DNA of 64,000 nt, from the NCBI GenBank assembly GCA_050698355.1, contig JBOHBN010000006.1:1-64000 (forward strand). The letters are read 5' to 3'. Origin of the DNA: JBOHBN01 sp050698355. Its GTDB lineage: Bacteria; Actinomycetota; Actinomycetes; Streptosporangiales; WHST01. A program made the position numbers and the translations under genes. The notes below the pieces were generated by a model, which saw only the letters and a program-made list of their open reading frames with translations, had not been told where the DNA came from and did no database searches. Positions within the stretch are counted from its first letter, which is position 1. Each line of letters begins with the position of its first letter. This document shows positions 58,690 to 64,000 of the stretch, one piece after another.

Positions 58690-59665
58690 ATGCGGTTCTT
58701 GTTCACCACCTGGTTCGGAGCGGGCAACCAGGTACCGACGATCGGGCTCGCGCAGAAGCTCGCTGCCCGCGGCCGTGACGTTTGCATCGCCGGGTACGCG
58801 AGTCAGCGCTCGCGGTTCGAAGGGCTCGGATTCGAGGTCACCGTCCTGGAGCGGCGCAGAGAACGACTACCGCGCGAACACGCCGCCCGAGCATGTGATC
58901 GCCGAGCTCGTACGCGGCGTCTGGGCCAGCCACGAGCAGGTGCTCGACATCCGTGAGTTGCTCGACCGGCAACGCTGCGACGTCGTCGTCGCCGACTGCA
59001 TGATGTTCGGCGCGCTCGCCGTACTCGGCGGGTTCGGGTGCCGACCGCCGTGCTCGTGCACAGTGCACCCGGCGCGCTCATGCCGCCGGGCGGTCCCGGT
59101 GAGCCGCTCGTACTCGCACCGGTCAACGAGCTGCGCACCGCCACCGGCTGCGCGCCGGTCGACAGCCTCTGGTCGGCCTGGGCACCGTTCCCCACCCTGT
59201 GTGCGACCATTCCCGCCCTCGATCATCTGGCCACCGAGGTGCCGCCGTCGTTTCACTACGTCGGCCCGTTCTTCGAGCGCACAGAGCCGTCCACGCCACT
59301 GCCGTGGCCGCTCGGTGACCCGCGTCCCCTGGTCATGGCGAGCGTTTCCACCGGGTACGCGTGGGACCAGAGGTCGCGCCTCGACCGGACGCTCGAGGGG
59401 CTGGCCGATGCCACCCGCTACCGTGACCCACGCCGGTCACGGCACACTCGCGGCGTCCCTCGCGCACGGCATTCCAATCGTGGCGTTGCCGAACCCCGCG
59501 GCCGACCAGCCGGCGCTGGCCGCGCGGGTCGCCGAGCTCGGCGCGGGTGTCGCCCTGGACGGCGAGGCCGCCACCCCGACGGAGATCCGAGCCGCCGTCG
59601 ACACCGTGCTCGCTTCTGGCAGCTACAGCGCGGCCGCCGACCTGGTCGAGCGCATTGGGCGTTGA
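58690..59665 (+). pseudogene. MGT-type glycosyltransferase, multiply frameshifted
   Basis: Pieces of a macrolide-type glycosyltransferase lie in three frames. MRFLFTTWFGAGNQVPTIGL (58690 on) is followed by AENDYRANTPPEHVIAELVR in another frame, then VLVHSAPGALMPPGGPGEPL, and last the donor-binding end ATVTHAGHGTLAASLAHGIP followed by VALPNPAADQPALAARVAEL. There are at least two frameshifts, and a part of the acceptor/donor linker is missing near 59410. This is a decayed gene, not an assembly of small genes. It belonged with the TetR remnant before it. Confidence 0.8.
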
Positions 59666-59761
59666 CGGTGAGGACGTCCTAGTCACCTTGCCACCCGGCA
59701 CGCGTCGACGGAGACTGGCAGTCTCGCGGGAGTTTCCGATGGCGTGGAGGCGAAAGCCGGG

Positions 59762-60007
59762 ATGGACGACAGCCAGATCCTGGATACGATCCACCGGCTC
59801 GTCGAGGACGAGCATGAGGCACGTGAGCAGCGACGCGCCGGGCAGCTCAGCCGAGACGGTGAACGGCAGGCGCTGGGGCGTCTGGAAGAGACGCTTGACC
59901 AGTGCTGGGACCTGCTCAGGCAGCGGCGCGCGCGTGCCGACGTCGGCGAGGACCCTGATGCGGCCGCGACGCGGCCGGTCAGCGAAGTGGAGGGCTACCA
60001 GCAGTGA
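59762..60007 (+). CDS. DUF2630 family protein
   Basis: This 81-residue helical protein matches DUF2630: MDDSQILDTIHRLVEDEHEA, then RLEETLDQCWDLLRQRRARA and the tail ATRPVSEVEGYQQ. Almost wholly alpha-helical and highly charged, it probably forms a helical hairpin or small coiled coil. The ATG at 59762 fits the family; an earlier in-frame start at 59744 is possible. The stop overlaps the GTG start of the GreA-like gene by 4 bp, so the two are co-translated. Function is unknown. Confidence 0.82.
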   Translation: MDDSQILDTIHRLVEDEHEAREQRRAGQLSRDGERQALGRLEETLDQCWDLLRQRRARADVGEDPDAAATRPVSEVEGYQQ

Positions 60008-60480
60008 CCGACGACAGGGCACCGATCAGCGCGGACGAACGGCGCGGGCTCGAGCAGGAGCTCGCCACCTTGCGGGGCGAACGCGAGGAGCTCGCCACGT
60101 CGTTGCGGGGAACGGACGCGGCGGGTGATACCGGCGACCAGGCCAACCGGATGGAGCGGGCCATGCAGATGGATCCGCTCGATGGCCGCATTCGCGAGAT
60201 CGACGACCGACTCAGGTACGCGGGTACCGCTGCGCCGTCCAGCGGCGACGTCATCGGCGTGGGCAGCGCGGTCGACGTACGGTTCGCCGACGGCGCGGAG
60301 GAGACACTGCACGTCGGCGACGTACCGGAAGAGGCCGACCAGACGCTGGTGACCGCGGACAGCCCGCTCGGCCAGGCGCTACTCGGCAGCCGTGCCGGCG
60401 ACACGGTCACCTACGAGGCGCCGGACGGGCAGGAGACCGTCGTGGTGGCTTCCCTGCGTCAGCCGCGCTCGGAGGCGTGA
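60004..60480 (+). CDS. GreA/GreB-like C-terminal domain protein
   Basis: This 158-residue protein has a helical N-terminal part (ADERRGLEQELATLRGEREE) and a C-terminal GreA/GreB domain (VGSAVDVRFADGAEETLHVG, SPLGQALLGSRAGDTVTYEA). The N-terminal coiled coil is shorter than in GreA and the tip acidic pair that activates RNA polymerase cleavage is not evident, although GDTGDQANRMER carries some acids. It is therefore probably a Rnk- or GreA-like polymerase-binding protein. The GTG start overlaps the DUF2630 stop. It may modulate transcription under stress. Confidence 0.83.
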   Translation: MTDDRAPISADERRGLEQELATLRGEREELATSLRGTDAAGDTGDQANRMERAMQMDPLDGRIREIDDRLRYAGTAAPSSGDVIGVGSAVDVRFADGAEETLHVGDVPEEADQTLVTADSPLGQALLGSRAGDTVTYEAPDGQETVVVASLRQPRSEA

Positions 60481-61115
60481 GCGGCCGAAATAGGCGCCCG
60501 CGGCGAGCCCTGTCAGGCGGCCGGGTGGCCTTGGTCGCGCTCCCTCCGCTCAGCGCGTCGATCGCTGGCGAGAACTCTCTGTATGCCCGGGTTTGGGGCG
60601 GCGTGTGCCGCGTTGAGCCTGCCTTCCGCTTCCGCTGCCGCGTCGACACCGTAAAAGTCCCATTCGGTTACGCGTACTTCGGCCCGCCAGACACGGTGCG
60701 CGAGGCGTTCTTCAACAACGTCGCCCCGCGAGTGTTCCGCACGGCGAAGCCGAATTTCAACAACGATCCGTGCGGCGATGCGTTCTCCTTCACAGCCGCT
60801 GTAAAGGCCGACAAGGCGCACCTGGACGAGATCAATGTGCCGGTACTGTTGGTGTTCGGTCGGGCCGATGCGCTGTTCCCACCGCCGACCGGTCAGCAGC
60901 AGGCCGCCCGGTTCACCGGCAGCGACTCGGTGAGTCTGGCCACCATTCCGACCGCCGCGCACGCGATCGTGCTGGAACGCACCCGTCGGCAAGCCCAGCG
61001 CACTGTTTCCCGCTGGCTGCACCGGCACATCGAGCGTCAGTACCACGGGGGGTTCAACCTCGTGGTGACTACGCCTGCCTTCCCGCGCCGACCTGGTGCC
61101 GGGGAAGGGAGCTAG
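60480..61115 (+). pseudogene. Alpha/beta hydrolase, C-terminal fragment
   Basis: Residues after about the first third read like the C-terminal part of an actinobacterial hydrolase: YFGPPDTVREAFFNNVAPRV, VPVLLVFGRADALFPPPTGQ with the acid residue, and SLATIPTAAHAIVLERTRRQ with the catalytic histidine. The nucleophile elbow and first half of the fold are missing, and the N-terminal 60 residues (VALVALPPLSASIAGENSLY) match nothing. The open frame begins by overlapping the GreA-like stop, probably by chance. I call it a truncated pseudogene. Confidence 0.65.
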
Positions 61116-61211
61116 CCGTGTTGGAAAGGGCACAGGTGCAAACCGAGCCCGTGTATGGAACAACCGTGCGTGCCGCGATAACGAAAGCCCTCACTGGGTA
61201 GAACACCTGGT

Positions 61212-61649
61212 ATGGCACTCGTGACCAGTTCTGGGTTCTCGCACGTACGACTCACCGTCACCGACATTGCGCGGTCGAAGGCCTTCTATGATGAGGTATT
61301 CGGCTGGCCAGTGGTCATCGACGCCTCCGGCTCAGTCGACGAACCGGGCGTGCGAGACTCGCAGGAAAGGTACTACGGCGGCACGGTCTACCAGACACCA
61401 CAAGGCACACTGTTCGGCCTGCGGCCGGTCGGCCGCACCGGTTTCGACTCCCAGCACACCGGGCTGGACCACGTCAGCTTCGCCGTAACATCGCGCGCCG
61501 ACCTCGATGAAGCCGCGGCAGCACTGAGCGGTGCCGGTGTCGCGCACGGGGAGGTCATCAGCCTTACTGATGCCCGCATCGCGATCTTGTCATTTCAAGA
61601 TCCCGACGACATCAACGTCGAACTGACCGCACCGCTGAAAGACGGATGA
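61212..61649 (+). CDS. VOC-family glyoxalase/dioxygenase-like protein
   Basis: This 145-residue single VOC module has the two beta-alpha-beta-beta-beta units: FSHVRLTVTDIARSKAFYDE with the first metal histidine, and GLDHVSFAVTSRADLDEAAA with the second, then IAILSFQDPDDINVELTAPL with the terminal glutamate. These supply a plausible metal site for glyoxalase-, dioxygenase- or antibiotic-binding functions. Start is ATG 61212. The gene stands between the hydrolase remnant and a palindromic element. Its substrate is unknown. Confidence 0.86.
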   Translation: MALVTSSGFSHVRLTVTDIARSKAFYDEVFGWPVVIDASGSVDEPGVRDSQERYYGGTVYQTPQGTLFGLRPVGRTGFDSQHTGLDHVSFAVTSRADLDEAAAALSGAGVAHGEVISLTDARIAILSFQDPDDINVELTAPLKDG

Positions 61650-61661
61650 GCCTTGACAGCC

Positions 61662-61750
61662 AACTTCCCACGGTGAGTTCCTGCTTCCCACGGCCTGCAG
61701 GCCATGGGAAGCAGGAAATGAGTTACATACCGTGATCATTTCGGGCTGGC
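61662..61750. repeat. Palindromic intergenic element, type III, copy 2
   Basis: The core has a perfect 13-bp stem TTCCTGCTTCCCA (61678-61690) / TGGGAAGCAGGAA (61705-61717) around GGCCTGCAGGCC. The left flank ACTTCCCACGGTGAGTTCCT and right flank TGATCATTTCGGGCTG are the outer ends also present on the type II-cored element at 32.83-32.96 kb. It lies between the VOC gene and the molybdoenzyme gene. Confidence 0.82.
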
Positions 61751-61787
61751 TCACCGGCGGCGCGGGCGGGTCGAGCTGGGAGGCGAG

Positions 61788-63080
61788 ATGTCCGGACGCA
61801 GGCGGCGAACAGCTACCGAACGTCCGCCGCCCGGCCCGTTCCATCCGGGATTCTGGCGGAGCCCGCTGCGCGGGCCGTGGTTGACCTCGCTGCTCGGGCT
61901 CGTCCTGCTGGCCGGCATTGCCACGCTGTTCATCACCGGGCTGCTGTCGTACGCGGCGTACAACCCCGACCTGGCCGGCGGTCACAACGACACCACGCCG
62001 GACAGCGGGTTCCTCGGCTTCGTGGCCTTCGCATGGCCGACGCACCCGGTATGGCTGTACAGGCTTACCCAGGGCGTGCACGTGATCGGCGGGCTGACCC
62101 TGGTTCCGGTGTTGCTGGCCAAGCTGTGGTCGGTCATCCCGAGGTTGTTCGCGTGGCCTCCTGTTCGCTCGCCGGCTCAACTGATCGAACGCGCGAGCCT
62201 GCTGCTGCTCGTCGGTGGTGCGCTTTTCGAGTTCGTCACGGGCATCTTGGATATCCAGTACTGGTACGTGTTCCCGGTTCGCTTCTATGACGCGCATTTC
62301 TACGGTGCCTGGGTCTTCATCGGCGCGTTCGTCGTGCACGTCGGGATACGGCTGCCGCGGATGGTGCGGACGCTCCGCTCACGGAGCCTGCGCAAGACCC
62401 TGCGTACCGACGCTGCCGCCACCCGTCCCGAGCCGCCCGATGCGACCGGCCTTGTGACACCCGCCCCGGCAGGGGCCACGATGAGCAGGCGTGGGTTGCT
62501 CGGCCTGGTCGCGGGCAGCTCGGCGCTGATCGCCGTGCTGTCGGCGGGCCAGACGGTCGGTGGGCCGTTCCGGCGCGCTGCGCTGCTGGCTCCCCGTAGC
62601 GGGCCCTACGGGAGCGGGCCGAACGGGTTCGCGGTGAACAAGACCGCCGCGTACCGGGGCGTCACCCGCAAGCAAACGGGATCGTCGTGGCGGCTGGAGC
62701 TGCGCGGTAACCGGACGGTACGGCTGTCGCGCGCGGACGTCCTGGACATGCCGCAGCACACCGAGCGGTTGCCGATCGCCTGCGTCGAGGGATGGTCGAC
62801 AGTGCAGGACTGGACCGGCGTGCGGCTGCGTGATCTGGCCGCGCTGGCCGGCACGCCGGGGCCGGGCAGCGTACTCGTGGAGTCGCTGCAGCAAAGTGGC
62901 GCGTTCGGAGCGGCCGTCCTGCGGCGCAACCAGATCCTTGATCCCGCTTCGCTTCTGGCGTTGCGGGTGAACGGGGGAGACCTGTCCATGGACCACGGGT
63001 ACCCGGCCCGGGTCATCGTGCCGAACAACCCTGGCGTGCACCAGACCAAGTGGGTGTCGCGGATGAGCTTTCGGAGCTGA
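61788..63080 (+). CDS. Cytochrome b-type domain fused to YedY/sulfite oxidase-like molybdoenzyme
   Basis: This 430-residue protein has an N-terminal membrane domain with four to five helices (about residues 25-195; LTSLLGLVLLAGIATLFITG, LYRLTQGVHVIGGLTLVPVL, FVVHVGIRLPRM) and likely haem histidines. A central helix with a twin-arginine-like basic start follows (MSRRGLLGLVAGSSALIAVL), then a molybdopterin domain (about 280-425) with the Mo-ligating cysteine in PIACVEGWSTVQDWTGVRLR. This couples a YedY-type oxidoreductase to its membrane electron donor in one chain. ATG 61788 has a GGGAGGCGAG site. Sulfoxide reduction or sulfite oxidation at the outer face is likely. Confidence 0.87.
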   Translation: MSGRRRRTATERPPPGPFHPGFWRSPLRGPWLTSLLGLVLLAGIATLFITGLLSYAAYNPDLAGGHNDTTPDSGFLGFVAFAWPTHPVWLYRLTQGVHVIGGLTLVPVLLAKLWSVIPRLFAWPPVRSPAQLIERASLLLLVGGALFEFVTGILDIQYWYVFPVRFYDAHFYGAWVFIGAFVVHVGIRLPRMVRTLRSRSLRKTLRTDAAATRPEPPDATGLVTPAPAGATMSRRGLLGLVAGSSALIAVLSAGQTVGGPFRRAALLAPRSGPYGSGPNGFAVNKTAAYRGVTRKQTGSSWRLELRGNRTVRLSRADVLDMPQHTERLPIACVEGWSTVQDWTGVRLRDLAALAGTPGPGSVLVESLQQSGAFGAAVLRRNQILDPASLLALRVNGGDLSMDHGYPARVIVPNNPGVHQTKWVSRMSFRS

Positions 63081-63085
63081 GCGAC

Positions 63086-63661
63086 ATGCTGCGCCGCCTC
63101 CTCGGTTGGTACGGGTCCGGCCCGCTGCACCTGGTCGCTCTGCTCGCCGCGTTCAGCTTGGCCGGGTACGCCGCCACCCGGTTCGTTCCCGCGAACCCCG
63201 CGGGTGTCGCGGTGTGGTTCGTGGGCGCGGTAGTCGGTCACGACCTGGTCCTGTTGCCCCTCTACAGCCTCGCCGACCGCTCGGTCACCGCAGTGCTGCG
63301 TCACCGCACCGGCGGTTCGCTCTCCCCGCGTTCTCGACGCTGGCTCAACCACGTACGGGTGCCTGCGGTGATGTCCGCCTTGCTGTTCCTGGTGTTCTTC
63401 CCACTGATCGTGCGGCTGTCGCCCAACTTCTCCGGCATCACCGGACGGTCGACGGATCCGTACCTCGGTCGGTGGCTGCTCGTCACGGGGATCCTGTTCG
63501 CCATCTCGGGAGTAGTGCTCGCGTTGCGGATGCGGCGTGGTTCACCAGTTGATGAGGAGCAGGTGTTGCAGGAGGAGGGCGGTAGTGACCTGGACGGCGA
63601 GCCAGAGCCGCGGCCGCGGCAGCAGGGCGCAGGCGGGAACGAGCCAGAGCGCGAACGGTAG
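63086..63661 (+). CDS. Hypothetical membrane protein downstream of the molybdoenzyme
   Basis: This 191-residue protein has four predicted helices (PLHLVALLAAFSLAGYAATR, PAGVAVWFVGAVVGHDLVLL, VPAVMSALLFLVFFPLIVRL, WLLVTGILFAISGVVLALRM) and an acidic, proline-rich tail from residue 150. ATG 63086 lies 5 bp after the molybdoenzyme stop with GGAG nine bases before it, so it is the second gene of that operon. It may help electron delivery or assembly. Its last 120 bp overlap the leftward gene at 63542, so the tail is coded against a second protein. Confidence 0.7.
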   Translation: MLRRLLGWYGSGPLHLVALLAAFSLAGYAATRFVPANPAGVAVWFVGAVVGHDLVLLPLYSLADRSVTAVLRHRTGGSLSPRSRRWLNHVRVPAVMSALLFLVFFPLIVRLSPNFSGITGRSTDPYLGRWLLVTGILFAISGVVLALRMRRGSPVDEEQVLQEEGGSDLDGEPEPRPRQQGAGGNEPERER

Positions 63662-64000
63662 CCAGATCCGCGCCACCTCGCCCTTGCTGAGCCCGGAGAT
63701 GGTGGCGACCGCGAGTGCAAGCGCCGCACCGAGCACCACCGCGGCCAGACCCCAACCCGGTGTCCGGCACCTGGTGCGCGCGGCGGTCACCGCCTGTACG
63801 CCGGTCCGGCGCAGGCCGGCCGCCATGGCGGGGCCGGTGCACAGTACGAGCGCGGCCACGTTCGCCCACACCCAGTACGCGTACGGCCGCTCGCCGCCGA
63901 CTCCCTGGTGGTAGCGGATCACGAGATGCTGATACCCGTCCCACCACCAGAAACCGGCGGCCGTCACGGCGACGACCACGGCGGCGACGGCAGCGAGCGC
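63542..64000 (-). CDS. Polytopic membrane protein, C-terminal part (runs off window)
   Basis: The last 152 residues of a larger membrane protein are visible; the frame is open to the window edge. It has hydrophobic segments with the recognisable GFWWWDGYQHLVIRYHQGVG, PYAYWVWANVAALVLCTGPA and WLPFALWLVPACALLP, typical of the C-terminal part of actinobacterial integral membrane proteins of the sugar-transferase or mannosyltransferase type. The RYHQG..RPY..YW motif is characteristic of that group. It overlaps the 3' end of the rightward membrane-protein gene by 120 bp. The 5' part is missing here because of the window end. Confidence 0.7.
   Translation of the reverse strand, partial: ALAAVAAVVVAVTAAGFWWWDGYQHLVIRYHQGVGGERPYAYWVWANVAALVLCTGPAMAAGLRRTGVQAVTAARTRCRTPGWGLAAVVLGAALALAVATISGLSKGEVARIWLPFALWLVPACALLPRPRLWLAVQVTTALLLQHLLLINW

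Noticed and set aside
2230..61750. CRISPR interpretation of the repeated palindromes
   Set aside because: Copies are isolated, kilobases apart and of unequal length, with no spacers and no cas genes.
1..64000. tRNA, rRNA or transposase genes
   Set aside because: I saw no cloverleaf with a conserved T-loop, no rRNA-like stretch and no transposase motif; short fortuitous matches were not convincing.

Overview
The window is high-GC actinobacterial DNA. The evidence is pervasive third-position G/C, frequent GTG and TTG starts, F420-type enzymes (a Ddn-like nitroreductase, LLM oxidoreductases), a TIGR03086 (mycothiol-isomerase-like) protein, three GAF-ANTAR proteins, and two metal-sensor/exporter pairs whose sequences resemble the mycobacterial CmtR and NmtR/CtpJ systems. 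Catabolic genes and an ACC deaminase suggest a soil or root-associated actinomycete. The order cannot be fixed from the sequence. I saw no rRNA, tRNA, CRISPR array, transposase or phage gene.

Layout. 0-7 kb: a winged-helix regulator with a small membrane protein, cmtR with a short CDF transporter, a decayed alcohol dehydrogenase, a TRIC-type channel, a methyltransferase, and nmtR divergent from a CtpJ-like P-type ATPase. 7-12 kb: a short adenylate kinase, a histidine phosphatase, a TPR protein, an aquaporin, and a thioredoxin-fusion gene followed by a UGSC-family gene whose in-frame TGA is probably read as selenocysteine. 12-15.3 kb: three GAF-ANTAR proteins, one with a STAS domain. 15.4-18.7 kb: a Tes-like radical SAM enzyme overlapping an ArsM-like methyltransferase, divergent from another methyltransferase. 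18.7-22.7 kb: remnants and small genes.

22.7-49.9 kb is a catabolic region. It holds a two-component flavin monooxygenase (HpaB/HpaC type) with a cupin; an operon of an NhaC antiporter, a class V PLP enzyme, a cyclase-family hydrolase and a TPP enzyme, beside a divergent XRE-cupin regulator; and a CoA-dependent aromatic block of CoA ligase, monooxygenase/OYE fusion, enoyl-CoA hydratase, acyl-CoA dehydrogenase, PaaX and RidA. Tryptophan 2,3-dioxygenase and ACC deaminase follow. Together these suggest tryptophan to anthranilate to 2-aminobenzoyl-CoA catabolism, although that assignment is inferred. An amidase/Nramp pair and a kinase/phospho-lyase pair close the region.

49.9-64 kb holds a thioredoxin-reductase-like/methyltransferase fusion, a nitronate monooxygenase, a deaminase lacking one zinc ligand, two alcohol dehydrogenases, several decayed genes (TetR, glycosyltransferase, hydrolase), a DUF2630/GreA-like pair, and a cytochrome b/YedY-type molybdoenzyme.

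The most distinctive non-coding feature is a set of 65-120 bp palindromic elements in at least three core types (nine copies). Most sit in gene-end or convergent intergenic gaps. Two elements with different cores share the same outer ends, which suggests a modular, possibly mobile, repeat family.
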